The translations under genes and the position numbers were made by a program. DNA of 64,000 bases from Rhizobium mongolense USDA 1844 (GTDB taxonomy: Bacteria; Pseudomonadota; Alphaproteobacteria; Rhizobiales; Rhizobiaceae): contig NZ_ATTQ01000001.1 of NCBI RefSeq assembly GCF_000419765.1, forward strand, positions 401,303-465,302, in the 5' to 3' direction. How positions within the stretch are numbered: position 1 is the stretch's first letter; each line of letters begins with the position of its first letter. Under the pieces are notes generated by a model that worked only from the letters and a program-made list of their open reading frames with translations, was not told the origin of the DNA and searched no databases. This document shows positions 26,581 to 35,424 of this stretch, piece by piece.

Positions 26581-26627
26581 AGCAGCCGGCAGAACCCATA
26601 AACAACGAAACAGCAAGGAGGAAACAG

Positions 26628-27815
26628 ATGCGGCAAGGTTGGAGATGGTTTGGGCCCGAGGCTCCCGTCACCCTAGACGATGTACGCCAGACGGGCGCGA
26701 CGAACATCGTTTCCTCGCTGCATCAGGTTCCAATCGGCCGCGCCTGGACGGAAAGCGAAGTCAGCGAACGCAAGGCCATGATCGAAAACACGCCGCCTTG
26801 CCGCTCGTCCCTCACCTGGTCCGTCGTCGAGAGCATTCCGATCCCCGATGCAGTCAAGCGCAAGGGCGGCCAGGCCAAGGCCGAAATAGAGGCTTGGATT
26901 GCAAGCCTCGAAGCCGTCGCCGCCTGCGGGATCCCGATCATCTGCTACAACTTCATGCCCGTAGTCGACTGGACGCGCACCGAGCTCGACTACGAGATAC
27001 CAACGGGCGCGACCGCCATGCGCTTCGACCACGAGCGCTTTGCCGCCTTCGACCTTTTCGTGCTGCAGCGTCAGGGTGCCGAAAAGGATTATTCAGCGGA
27101 CGACCTGAAACGCGCCCGCGAAGTCTACGAGGCTATGCCGGAAGCCGAGATCGCCGAGATCACCCGCATCATAACCTCGGCGCTGCCCGGCTCGACAACT
27201 GAGCCTTTGACCATTCCCGGCTTCCGCGAAAAGCTTGCCGCCTATGCCGGCATCGACGCCGAAAAGCTCCGCCAGCACCTCATCGAATTCCTTCAGGCCG
27301 TCGCACCGGCCGCCGAAGCGCGCGGCGTCAAGCTGACGCTCCATCCGGACGATCCGCCGCGTTCGCTCTTCGGCCTGCCGCGCATCGCCTCGACGGCAGA
27401 CGACTACGCTGCCCTTTTTGAGGCCGTACCATCACAGGCAAACGGCATGTGCTACTGCACCGGCAGCCTCGGCGTGCGTGCCGACAACGACCTGCCGGCA
27501 ATCGCCCGGCGCTTTGCCTCGCGCATCTACTTCGCGCATCTGCGAGCCACCAAGCGTGAAGGCGACGGCCGCTCCTTCCATGAAAGCGCGCATCTGGAAG
27601 GTGATGTCGATATGGTCGCGGTTCTCAAGGAACTCGTGGCCGAGGACCGCAAGCGCAGCCCGAACGACGAAATCGTGTTCCGCTCCGACCATGGTCACCG
27701 CATGCTGGATGATCTGAACAAGACCGTCACGCCAGGCTATCCCGCGATCGGCCGCATGCGCGGACTGGCGGAACTGCGCGGCATCCTCCACGCGCTCGGT
27801 GCCAAACCATCCTGA
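26628..27815 (+). CDS. uxuA: Mannonate dehydratase
   Basis: 395 aa, the normal length. It converts D-mannonate to 2-keto-3-deoxy-D-gluconate (EC 4.2.1.8) in glucuronate catabolism, in the cytoplasm, using Fe2+ or Mn2+. Typical UxuA segments are present: RWFGP near the N-terminus, CYNFMPVVDWTRT around residue 105, the metal-site strands LTLHPDDPP, MCYCTGSLG and IYFAHLR, and FRSDHGHRMLDD near the C-terminus. An AAGGAGG lies upstream of the ATG. The other hexuronate genes are not in this window. Confidence 0.95.
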   Translation: MRQGWRWFGPEAPVTLDDVRQTGATNIVSSLHQVPIGRAWTESEVSERKAMIENTPPCRSSLTWSVVESIPIPDAVKRKGGQAKAEIEAWIASLEAVAACGIPIICYNFMPVVDWTRTELDYEIPTGATAMRFDHERFAAFDLFVLQRQGAEKDYSADDLKRAREVYEAMPEAEIAEITRIITSALPGSTTEPLTIPGFREKLAAYAGIDAEKLRQHLIEFLQAVAPAAEARGVKLTLHPDDPPRSLFGLPRIASTADDYAALFEAVPSQANGMCYCTGSLGVRADNDLPAIARRFASRIYFAHLRATKREGDGRSFHESAHLEGDVDMVAVLKELVAEDRKRSPNDEIVFRSDHGHRMLDDLNKTVTPGYPAIGRMRGLAELRGILHALGAKPS

Positions 27816-28116
27816 TCGTGAGAGAGCTCTCCAGGCCCGCATTCCGATTTTCGCAGTTTGCTTTTCCTCGTTTTGTCTCACCGGAATTTCGGCTCGATGA
27901 AAGTGGGCGATTTTTGCGGGCCATATAGCTCTTACGGATCGAATCCGGCACAAATGCTATGGCGGCGTGGGCGCTCTTGGTGTCGTGCTGCGCCATTTTG
28001 GATTCGGACCAAAACGAAAACCGCCATCGATTGACCACTGCACTCTCTATTGTACCATCATAGGGGTTGATTTTTAAACTTCAGCGCATTAATTGACCCA
28101 TTAAAGGGGATTAAAC
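27816..28116. promoter_or_regulatory. hipA upstream region with a small dyad
   Basis: There is no gene in this 301-bp gap. Near the hipA start there is an inverted repeat TTAAT-TGACCC-ATTAA (28089-28104). Two AGGGG-containing A/T-rich blocks, AGGGGTTGATTTTTAAAC and AGGGGATTAAAC, are also present and could be sites for the linked HTH protein. Immediately after uxuA, GGCCCGCA (27834-27841) can pair with 27916-27923, a long-range repeat of uncertain meaning. Confidence 0.35.
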
Positions 28117-29439
28117 ATGCGCCTGACGCTTCAAGTTCATGACAATGGCGAATGGCGTGGGGCCGCAACCCTACAACTGCAAGACGAAGGAGCTGGCTAT
28201 ACGGGCGCCTCGGTCATTGACTACGATCTTGATTACTTTGTTGAGGCAGCTTCTGTCGATTTTGCCAATGGAAAGGCTGTTTGCGACCATCGCGCCCTAT
28301 CCGTCCGCTATCCCGTAGACCTTGAAAACCGATACAGTCGCCAATGGCCACCCTTCCTGTTGGATCTAATGCCCCAAGGACATGCGCGCCGGAAACTTGC
28401 CGAACATCTTGAGCTGAACGAAGCTTCGCGCGAAGCCGATCTTCCCCTCCTGCTCCGGGCGGCGACCGGAGGGATTGGCAATATCCGCATCAAAGAAGCG
28501 GCTGATGCCGAAGCGCGTCGACGACGTGAGGTTCAACGCCAGGGCGTGACCGAGAACGACATTCTCGAGCGTACCGATCACTTCATGGAAGTTGCAGACC
28601 GTTTCGGCATGTTGGCTTCGGGGTCAAGCGGGCTTCAAGGAGAGTGGCCGAAGGTGTCGATGACCCAGGCGAGTGACGGGCTTTATTACCCAGACGGTTT
28701 TGTCGCAGATGACGAGGCGGTGCGTCATGTCATTGTAAAACTGGTCCGCAGCACAGAGCCGGCGGATCGCCTCATTCTCGAAGGCGAAGCACTCTACTCC
28801 CGGATCGCGGTGGAAATCGGCCTAAGCGTGAAGGAAACCTCGACATACGCCGAAGGCGTGCTGATCATACCTCGATTTGATCGGCAACGTGGCAATCATG
28901 GCCAAGTCGTGCGCCTTGGGCAGGAAAGCCTTGTGTCGGCAATCGGCGTTGCCGATTTCGGCCATATCGGCACCCATGAGGCCTATATCGACGTCCTGAA
29001 ACAATTCTCGTCTGATCCCTTTGCCGACATCGCTGAGTATATAAGACGTGACGTCGCAAATCTGGCGCTCGGCAATCCCGACAATCACGGACGAAACTCG
29101 GCGCTGAGCAAGTATCCTGATGGAAGCATTCGGCTCTCGCCACTCTTTGATTTCGCCCCCATGCGACTGGCAAAGGAAGGAATCATCCGGTCTACCCGAT
29201 GGGCGTGCATGCGCGACCGTGGCCGCGATCATTTGCCGGATTGGAAGACAATCTGTGCGGAGCTTCTTGATGACCCTGATGACCAGATGCGCCTTCTTTC
29301 CGAGCTACGAAAGTTTGCAGAGCGCCTGAAACAAGTGCCTCGGATGGCACGAAAATTAGACGCACCCTCGGAAATCCTCGATCGGGCGATGGCGCGATGC
29401 GCTGAGATTGTCGACGGCGTTTTGGCAACGAGTTCATGA
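28117..29439 (+). CDS. hipA: HipA-family serine/threonine kinase toxin
   Basis: 440 aa. HipA-fold kinases are recognised by the glycine/serine-rich loop (GSSGLQGEWPK, 169-179), an ATP-contacting Lys208, the catalytic loop NPDNHGRN (320-327) with Asp322, and the metal-binding FDFAP (344-348) with Asp345. All are present, so kinase activity is plausible. Well-studied HipA proteins phosphorylate glutamyl-tRNA synthetase or related targets and cause growth arrest. The HTH partner gene follows 21 bases later, the reverse of the classical hipBA order. Confidence 0.88.
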   Translation: MRLTLQVHDNGEWRGAATLQLQDEGAGYTGASVIDYDLDYFVEAASVDFANGKAVCDHRALSVRYPVDLENRYSRQWPPFLLDLMPQGHARRKLAEHLELNEASREADLPLLLRAATGGIGNIRIKEAADAEARRRREVQRQGVTENDILERTDHFMEVADRFGMLASGSSGLQGEWPKVSMTQASDGLYYPDGFVADDEAVRHVIVKLVRSTEPADRLILEGEALYSRIAVEIGLSVKETSTYAEGVLIIPRFDRQRGNHGQVVRLGQESLVSAIGVADFGHIGTHEAYIDVLKQFSSDPFADIAEYIRRDVANLALGNPDNHGRNSALSKYPDGSIRLSPLFDFAPMRLAKEGIIRSTRWACMRDRGRDHLPDWKTICAELLDDPDDQMRLLSELRKFAERLKQVPRMARKLDAPSEILDRAMARCAEIVDGVLATSS

Positions 29440-29460
29440 TGCCGGAAAGGAACTGATCAT

Positions 29461-29769
29461 ATGGCTCGATGGAAGAAGCCGAGCAAAGAGGAAGTCCGAG
29501 AACTGCGCCAAATCTTGGCGGAGCGCGCTCGCCATGGCGCGCTGCGCCTGCCTGGCGCGGTGCTCGAAATCCGCAAGAGCTTCGGCATGACGCAGGAGGA
29601 GTTCGCCAAGACGCTCGGGCTTACCCGCCGACAGGTTGCCGAAATCGAAACCGGCACGGGGAACCCGACCCTAGAGACGCTAGAGAAGATTGGCAGGCTA
29701 TTCGGCTTTTCTGTTGGATTTGTACCGAAAACGCCGCGCGACGATGAGCCAGGATCACCCCTGGCGTAA
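29461..29769 (+). CDS. hipB: HipB-like XRE-family HTH antitoxin
   Basis: 102 aa. The helix-turn-helix (EIRKSFGMTQEEFAKTLGLT, then RRQVAEIETG) occupies about residues 36-70. Short N- and C-terminal extensions flank it. It would bind HipA and repress the operon. It lies 21 bases after hipA with GGAAAGGAAC as the ribosome binding site, so translation follows hipA. Assignment as antitoxin rests on the linkage. Confidence 0.82.
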   Translation: MARWKKPSKEEVRELRQILAERARHGALRLPGAVLEIRKSFGMTQEEFAKTLGLTRRQVAEIETGTGNPTLETLEKIGRLFGFSVGFVPKTPRDDEPGSPLA

Positions 29770-29919
29770 AGCCTCTCAGGCTCCGGCTGTTGGCGCACCG
29801 ACTGTCTGCCACATTTGGCAGCCGCTCATGTGGGTCCTGCCCGGACAGGAGAGCCAATCGGATCCCTGCCGAAAGTCTGGAGAAGGTGGGCGTTGAACCC
29901 AGAAGCCTTGACCATCCGG

Positions 29920-30690
29920 CTAGCGCGATTTTCCATCATCCGCCTGCATGACTTCAGGCGCAAACCGTCCCCTTTCATCCGCTTCCATCAACTCGTTACT
30001 GACGTTGCGGATGTGGCGCGCCATCGCCTTGTAGGCGGCGTCGGGATTGCGCAGACGCAGAGCTGTCAGGATTGCATGGTGATCGCCGATCCACAGCGGG
30101 CGCACGCTTGGCGCATGGATATGCTCATGCAGTTTTTTCCACATCAGCGACTCGTCGCGCTGAACCCAAAGCGCCTCGACGATGGAAACGATAATGGCAT
30201 TTCCGGTCATGCGCGCAATCGTCACATGGAAATCGCGGTCGCCCTTTTCGTTGTTTAAGGTGACGTCGGTCTCATGCTCCATCTGAGCGATACAGTCCTC
30301 GAGCACGGCAATATCGTAATTCGTCGCGCGTTCGGCCGCCATGGCGGCAGCACTCGCCTCGACTGCAAGCCGGGCTTCCAGAAGCTCGAACGGGCCGGGG
30401 CCGGCATCCGCACTGATCTTGTCAAAATTGACCTGATTGCCGCGGACCGGCAAAACGACGATGCCGGCCCTGCCCTTGACTTCCACCAGGCCGCGCATCT
30501 CCAGCGCAATAACCGCCTCGCGCACGACCGGGCGGCTGACTTCGAGTTCTTCGGCAAGCTCGCGTTCGGAAGGCATGCGCCAGTCCGGGTTCTTGGCGTT
30601 TGCCTCGATCATGCGCGCAATACGGCGTGCCACGATCTGATAAAGCCGCTGCTCCCCCTGAAGCCGAAGCGTTGGTACGGCTGCCCCCAT
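29920..30690 (-). CDS. GntR family regulator, FadR/FCD type
   Basis: 256 aa. The winged helix is at about residues 15-80 (MPSERELAEELEVSRPVVRE), and an FCD domain follows to the end. ATG at 30690 is chosen because AAGGAGATATC precedes it; an in-frame start seven codons earlier lacks this. It is the last gene of a three-gene minus-strand unit after two Gfo/Idh/MocA dehydrogenases. It probably controls both that unit and the divergent sugar ABC operon through the TGGT...CCAGACA sites at 32923 and 33044. Confidence 0.9.
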   Translation of the reverse strand: MGAAVPTLRLQGEQRLYQIVARRIARMIEANAKNPDWRMPSERELAEELEVSRPVVREAVIALEMRGLVEVKGRAGIVVLPVRGNQVNFDKISADAGPGPFELLEARLAVEASAAAMAAERATNYDIAVLEDCIAQMEHETDVTLNNEKGDRDFHVTIARMTGNAIIVSIVEALWVQRDESLMWKKLHEHIHAPSVRPLWIGDHHAILTALRLRNPDAAYKAMARHIRNVSNELMEADERGRFAPEVMQADDGKSR

Positions 30691-30744
30691 GATATCTCCT
30701 TGCGGCGCCACCCTTAAGACGGGTGACGCATGTCTGTTTGGCGC

Positions 30745-31842
30745 TCAGGCGCTGGCGGCCATACGCCGCTCTTCGTCCGGAAGCCACGAGTGATAAAGCG
30801 GATGTTCCGCGGTGATCGGCAGTGGCGTCGGCTTGCCGGTGCGCTGCGAATGATAGGCAGCCGTGACCAGTTCCAGCGAATTGCGCGCGTCCTGCAGCGT
30901 TACCGGCGGCTCCTTGTCTTCAGTGATCGCCTGGTGGAACAGCTCGAACTGGCGGGTATAGCCGTCTTCCTTCACTTCGTAGCCGGCAAGCACCTCGTCG
31001 ACACGCTTCTGGTGCTCCTCGGTGCCTGCGATGAAGCTCCACGGATCACGACCCATCGTATAAGGTTCGAGAATGCTTTCGGCGACGAGGTCATGGAAGC
31101 AGAAGCGCAGGCGCGAGATCTCCTTGCGTGAGCCGAGCGTCATGGAAAGTGCCGCCAGCGATCCGTTCTGCATCTTGACGGAAAGCGCCATCGTATCTTC
31201 GACTTCGATCTTGTTTACCAGCGTCGCGCCATAGGCAAAGACTTCGGCGCAGGCGCCATGCACATAGTTCAGCATGTCGTGCGCATGGATCGCGTGGCCA
31301 AGCAGGCCGCCGCCGAGCTCGCTCTTCCACTTTCCGCGCCAGGGAACTTCGTAGTAGGCAGGGCCACGCCACCAATGGGTCTCGATCGTCGTCAGGAAGG
31401 GACGCCCGGTCAGACCAAGTTCGATCAGCAGCTTCAGCTTCTGAAGACCGGAGCCGTAGCGATACTGGAAGATCGGCATGAGTTTCTTGCCGCCGGAACG
31501 CGCGACAATGCGGCTCATCTCGTCGACATCGGCAATCGAGCCGAAGAGCGGCTTTTCGCAAATCACATGTTTTCCCGATTCGATGCCCTTCTTGCAGAGT
31601 TCGAAATGCGAATCCGGCGGCGTGGAAATATCGATGATGTCGAGATCGTTGCGGACAAAGAGGTCGTCGACATTCTGGGTATATTCGCCAATGCCATGCG
31701 TTTCGCAAAGCTCGCGGCCGCGTTCTTCGTCCAGCGAGCAAAGCACCGGCACGTCGAAAAGGTCCTTGTTCCAGTCGTAGCCGATGAGATGGCGCGAAGC
31801 GATGCCCGCACCGATGACGCCAACGCGCAATTTCTTCGTCAT
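30745..31842 (-). CDS. Gfo/Idh/MocA family oxidoreductase
   Basis: 365 aa NAD(P)-dependent sugar or polyol dehydrogenase. The N-terminal Rossmann motif reads GVIGAGIASRHL (8-19), and the family EKP motif is at 96-98 (ICEKPL). A C-terminal alpha/beta domain bears GHAIHAHDML, where the histidine and aspartate are at the catalytic position. It is encoded 11 bases after a second member of the family. The substrate is probably the carbohydrate imported by the divergent ABC transporter. Confidence 0.9.
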   Translation of the reverse strand: MTKKLRVGVIGAGIASRHLIGYDWNKDLFDVPVLCSLDEERGRELCETHGIGEYTQNVDDLFVRNDLDIIDISTPPDSHFELCKKGIESGKHVICEKPLFGSIADVDEMSRIVARSGGKKLMPIFQYRYGSGLQKLKLLIELGLTGRPFLTTIETHWWRGPAYYEVPWRGKWKSELGGGLLGHAIHAHDMLNYVHGACAEVFAYGATLVNKIEVEDTMALSVKMQNGSLAALSMTLGSRKEISRLRFCFHDLVAESILEPYTMGRDPWSFIAGTEEHQKRVDEVLAGYEVKEDGYTRQFELFHQAITEDKEPPVTLQDARNSLELVTAAYHSQRTGKPTPLPITAEHPLYHSWLPDEERRMAASA

Positions 31843-31853
31843 GATATCTCCTC

Positions 31854-32864
31854 CTATCGTCCGCCGAGCCGGGAAGCCTTGGCCTGCGCCTCAAGCGAGA
31901 GGCGGCAGACCTCGTAGACATGCGCCTGCGTCATCGCCGTTTCCGTGCGATCGCGCACGTCGGCGGTGAATGCTTCAAAATAGTCGAGCTTCTCGCTGCT
32001 GCAGTCGATGTAGGTATTTTCCTCGCCGTTCACGAGGAACAGATGATCCTTGCCGGGGCGGCCGGAAATATCGATGTATTTGCGCAGCTCGATATAGCCT
32101 TTGGTGCCGAGAATGGTCAGACGTCCGTCACCCCAGGTTGGCAGCGCCTCGGGCGTAAACCAGTCGACGCGGACATAGCCAGACGCCTTGTCGGAGCGAA
32201 GCAATACCTCGCCGAAGTCCTGGAATGCCGGTTTCTCCGGCATGCCGAAGTTGCCGATCGCGCTTGCGACGACTTCGCCGCTCGTCGAGCCGGTATAGAA
32301 GAGAAACTGGTCGATCTGATGCGAGGCGATGTCTACGATGATGCCACCAAAGGCCTCGGGATCGAAAAACCAGTCGGGCCGCGTCGGAAGCTGCAGCCGG
32401 TGCGGTCCCATGCCGAGCGTCTGGATGACCTGGCCGATCGCGCCTTGCTTGACGAGTTTGGCTGCTTTGACCGCCGAGCGAACGCAATGGCGCTCCGAAA
32501 AGCAGATCGAGAAGATCTTGCCTGTGTCGGCGACGGCCTTCTTGACCTCCTCCAACTGCTCGATCGTCGTGACACCCGGCTTGTCCGTCATCACGTCCTT
32601 GCCGGCCCTCATGGCACGGATCGCAAGACCGGCGCGATCGCGCGGAATGGCGGAGATGCAGATGACGTCGATGGACGGATCGGCGAAAATCGTCTCGCGG
32701 TCAATCTGCGGCGCATCCGGATATGTCTTCTTGAAATTTTCGATGAGCGCTGGAACAGAGGTCTTCGGGCAATAGCCAACGAACTCTCCACCCGCCGCTA
32801 GCAATCCCTTCACATGATCGAACGTGTGCGAATGGTCGATTCCGACAACGGCAAATCTCAGCAT
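31854..32864 (-). CDS. Gfo/Idh/MocA family oxidoreductase, divergent
   Basis: 336 aa. The Rossmann glycines are unusual (VVGIDHSHTFDH at 7-18 in place of GxGxxG), and the EKP motif appears as DKP (94-96). The C-terminal half has HQIDQFLFY, the expected catalytic His/Asp region. ATG at 32864 is chosen over an upstream in-frame TTG that overlaps the AGGAGG. It heads the minus-strand unit, with an operator-like site 60 bases upstream. Such divergent members often act on amino sugars, inositol derivatives or sugar lactones; no specific activity can be named. Confidence 0.85.
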   Translation of the reverse strand: MLRFAVVGIDHSHTFDHVKGLLAAGGEFVGYCPKTSVPALIENFKKTYPDAPQIDRETIFADPSIDVICISAIPRDRAGLAIRAMRAGKDVMTDKPGVTTIEQLEEVKKAVADTGKIFSICFSERHCVRSAVKAAKLVKQGAIGQVIQTLGMGPHRLQLPTRPDWFFDPEAFGGIIVDIASHQIDQFLFYTGSTSGEVVASAIGNFGMPEKPAFQDFGEVLLRSDKASGYVRVDWFTPEALPTWGDGRLTILGTKGYIELRKYIDISGRPGKDHLFLVNGEENTYIDCSSEKLDYFEAFTADVRDRTETAMTQAHVYEVCRLSLEAQAKASRLGGR

Positions 32865-32922
32865 TTTAATATCGTCCTCCTGCAAAAGCCGTGGGAGCTG
32901 CGGCTTCTCGTCTCCTCATAAT

Positions 32923-32933
32923 TGGTCAAACCA
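32923..32933. promoter_or_regulatory. FadR-like operator TGGTCAAACCA
   Basis: This is a perfect 11-base dyad (TGGT-CAA-ACCA) just upstream of the dehydrogenase unit. It continues as CCAGACA, which is shared with the site in the divergent promoter at 33044. It fits GntR/FadR-type half sites. Confidence 0.6.
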
Positions 32934-33036
32934 GACACTCAAAGCTCAAATCTGTCAAGAATGTTTTTGCAATGGGAACTGCGGCAAACCAGCCACATTA
33001 GCGCTTGTTTTGCCAAAAATTCTTTCGGCTTGCCGG

Positions 33037-33067
33037 TTGACAATCTGGTAAGTCCAGACATGTTTAT
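33037..33067 (+). promoter_or_regulatory. Promoter with embedded operator for the sugar ABC operon
   Basis: A consensus TTGACA (33037-33042) is followed after about 18 bases by TGTTTAT (33061-33067). The spacer holds the dyad TCTGG-TAAGT-CCAGA (33044-33058). A repressor bound there would occlude the promoter. The dyad shares TGGT-A---CCAGACA with the site at 32923. Confidence 0.65.
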
Positions 33068-33121
33068 GGCAGATTGCCACCTCGGGCGGGAGGCCCGTCG
33101 CGATCACTGGAGGATCTGGAT

Positions 33122-34399
33122 ATGAAACGCACCCGCATCGGCTTGTGGGCGGCCTCGACGCTGCTTGCAGCCACGGCGCTGACGGGTATTGCCCAGGCGC
33201 AGGAGCTCACCGTTTTTTGCGACGATATCGGCTTCGGCTGCCTGACCATGGATCCCGTCGTCAAACGATACGAATCCGAAAATCCAGGCGTCAAGGTCAA
33301 GCTCGAGACCGTTCCCTATCAGTCGCTCGTCGAAAGCCTGCCGGTGCAGCTCGAATCCGGCGAAGGCCCCGATGCGGCAATCGTCACCGACCTCGGCGGC
33401 CTCAGCCGTTACTATCTAGACCTGACGCCTTATGTGAACGCGGCGAATTTCGAGAAGGAATACAGCCAGACCCTGCAATGGCTGCGTGGCTCCAATCCGA
33501 CGAGCAAGGCGATCAACGGCATGCCGACGACGCTCACCGTCAATGGCGCCTATGTCAATCTCACCTTGTTCGAGCAGGCGAGCGTGCCGGTTCCCAAGGA
33601 GGGCGCAACCTGGGCCGAATGGGCCGAAGCGACACGCAAGGTAGCCAAGGCCACCAATACCGAATACGCCATGGAGATGGACCGCTCTGGCCACCGCTTT
33701 GCAAGCCTTGCCATCAGCTACGGCGCCGAATTGGTCGATGAGGAGGGCAAACCGGTTATCGACAAGGGGCTGAAGGACGCCGTCGAACAGTTCGTGGCCT
33801 GGCACAAGGACGGAACAATGCCGATGGACCTTTGGGGAGCGGTCGGCGGCGCAACGCATCGCGAGCTCTTCTCAGATTTCCTGAATGCCAAGACCGTGCT
33901 TTACTTCGGCGGTTCCTGGACGCTCAGCCAGATGGACAAGGAAGTCGGGGACCTCTTCGACTGGCAGGTTGCACCTGCGCCCTGCGGGCCCTCATCGTGC
34001 ACCGTCATGCCGGGCGGCGGAGCGCTCGTCGGCTTCAAGCATACCAAACAGCCCGAAGCGGTCGGCAAGCTGATCGACTATATCGCCCAGTCGAAGAACA
34101 ACGCCGAAATCGTCTCGGCGGCCGTGGAGATTCCGGCGGCAAAATCGCTGATCGAAAATGGCGTGACCTATCCGGGCGCCTCTCAGCGTACGCAGCAATC
34201 GCTTTCGACCTTCATCGCCCAGATCCCGAAAATGGCGCCGGCCGCCTACCGCTTCCAGGGCTGGCGCTATCAGCGTGCCATGATGAACGCGCTGACGACG
34301 CGCATCAGCCAGGTCCTGAATGGCGAATTGGAGGTCGATGCAGCACTTGACCGTGTCAAGCAGGATGTCGAGCTCGCCATCAAGGCGGCCGGCCAATAG
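33122..34399 (+). CDS. Periplasmic sugar-binding protein, ABC family 1
   Basis: 425 aa. A signal peptide covers about residues 1-25 (GLWAASTLLAATALTGIAQAQ). The mature protein resembles family 1 binding proteins (PYQSLVESLPVQLESGEGPD). ATG at 33122 follows GGAGGATCTGGAT; the frame is open upstream. It contains Cys33 and Cys38 near the mature N-terminus and a second pair in PCGPSSC, so disulfides are possible. It is the first gene of a four-gene plus-strand transporter operon. The ligand is a sugar or sugar acid but is not identifiable. Confidence 0.9.
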   Translation: MKRTRIGLWAASTLLAATALTGIAQAQELTVFCDDIGFGCLTMDPVVKRYESENPGVKVKLETVPYQSLVESLPVQLESGEGPDAAIVTDLGGLSRYYLDLTPYVNAANFEKEYSQTLQWLRGSNPTSKAINGMPTTLTVNGAYVNLTLFEQASVPVPKEGATWAEWAEATRKVAKATNTEYAMEMDRSGHRFASLAISYGAELVDEEGKPVIDKGLKDAVEQFVAWHKDGTMPMDLWGAVGGATHRELFSDFLNAKTVLYFGGSWTLSQMDKEVGDLFDWQVAPAPCGPSSCTVMPGGGALVGFKHTKQPEAVGKLIDYIAQSKNNAEIVSAAVEIPAAKSLIENGVTYPGASQRTQQSLSTFIAQIPKMAPAAYRFQGWRYQRAMMNALTTRISQVLNGELEVDAALDRVKQDVELAIKAAGQ

Positions 34400-34425
34400 A
34401 CAGGCTGAACCGGAAGGAGAGCGGT

Positions 34426-35424
34426 ATGGCCACAAGGGCTCGACTTGCGACGGTTGCCGGCGGCGTCATCCTCCTGCCGGCAAGGCTCGCCGAGCCTTTG
34501 ATGACGGGCCTGCAAATGATCCTGGGCATCCGGCGCATGCCGTGGGTCTTTCTTCTGCCGAACCTCCTCGCCGTTTTGTTTTTCTCGCTCCTTCCGGTCG
34601 CAATCAACGTCTTCTATTCGGTCACCGGCAGCGACCGTCTTTATCCGAGCGAGCGACCCTTCATCGGTTCTGTCAATTACGAAACGCTGTTCGACTGCAC
34701 CAACTACCTCGATGCATCCACCTGCTCGAGCGATCTCTTCTGGCGGGCGCTCGGCAACAGTCTCGTCTTCGTGCCGATCCAGGTGATCTGCATGATCGGC
34801 GTCGCGCTGCTTGCCGCTGTCTGCCTCAACCGCGAGATCCGCGGCCGCGGCTTCTTTCGCGCCGTCTTCTTCTTTCCCGTCATGCTTTCGCCTGTCGTCG
34901 TGGCGTTGACCTGGCAGTGGATCCTGCAGCGCAACGGCGCGTTGAACGGCATTCTAACCTGGCTCGGACTTTCGTCCGTCAACTGGCTGGTATTTCCAAA
35001 TACCGCCTTCTTCTGGTCGGTCTTCGTCACCGTCTGGGCGCATATGGGCTTTTACACGATCATTCTGCTTGCCGGTCTGCAGTCGATCCCGCGCGATGTC
35101 TACGAAGCTGCCAAGATGGACTCCGCCACCAACTGGCGGGTCTTCACGCGCATCACGCTGCCGCTTCTAAAGCCCGTCCTGCTTGTCGTCTTCGTCCTCT
35201 GCGTCATTCGCTCGGTCCAGACTTTCGATGAGCTTTACGTGCTGACAGGCGGCGGCCCCGGATCTGCGACGATGCTGATCGTCCAGTATATCTACGAGGT
35301 CGGTTTCGCCGTGCAGCCTCGCAACTTCGGTCTCGCGGCCGCGGCCTCGCTGCTGCTCGGCGTCGTGCTCTTGATCTTCACCGGCCTGCAACTGCGCCTG
35401 TCGAGGAATTCGCAACATGGCTGA
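34426..35424 (+). CDS. Sugar ABC transporter permease (MalF type)
   Basis: 332 aa. After an N-terminal extension of about 35 residues there are six transmembrane segments. The EAA loop is DVYEAAKMDSATNWR (about residue 226). The first periplasmic loop (about 65-105) has two cysteines (FDCTNYLDASTCSSD), paralleling the cysteine-bearing binding protein. It overlaps the next permease gene by 8 bases. Confidence 0.9.
   Translation: MATRARLATVAGGVILLPARLAEPLMTGLQMILGIRRMPWVFLLPNLLAVLFFSLLPVAINVFYSVTGSDRLYPSERPFIGSVNYETLFDCTNYLDASTCSSDLFWRALGNSLVFVPIQVICMIGVALLAAVCLNREIRGRGFFRAVFFFPVMLSPVVVALTWQWILQRNGALNGILTWLGLSSVNWLVFPNTAFFWSVFVTVWAHMGFYTIILLAGLQSIPRDVYEAAKMDSATNWRVFTRITLPLLKPVLLVVFVLCVIRSVQTFDELYVLTGGGPGSATMLIVQYIYEVGFAVQPRNFGLAAAASLLLGVVLLIFTGLQLRLSRNSQHG

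Noticed and set aside
25609..26616. 335-codon minus-strand frame opposite the GntR regulator
   Set aside because: It is antisense to a clear GntR-FCD gene and reads into the RPA remnant in the wrong frame.
27834..27923. GGCCCGCA/TGCGGGCC long-range inverted repeat after uxuA as a terminator
   Set aside because: The arms are 74 bases apart and the T-rich stretches lie inside rather than after the stem, so it does not look like an intrinsic terminator.
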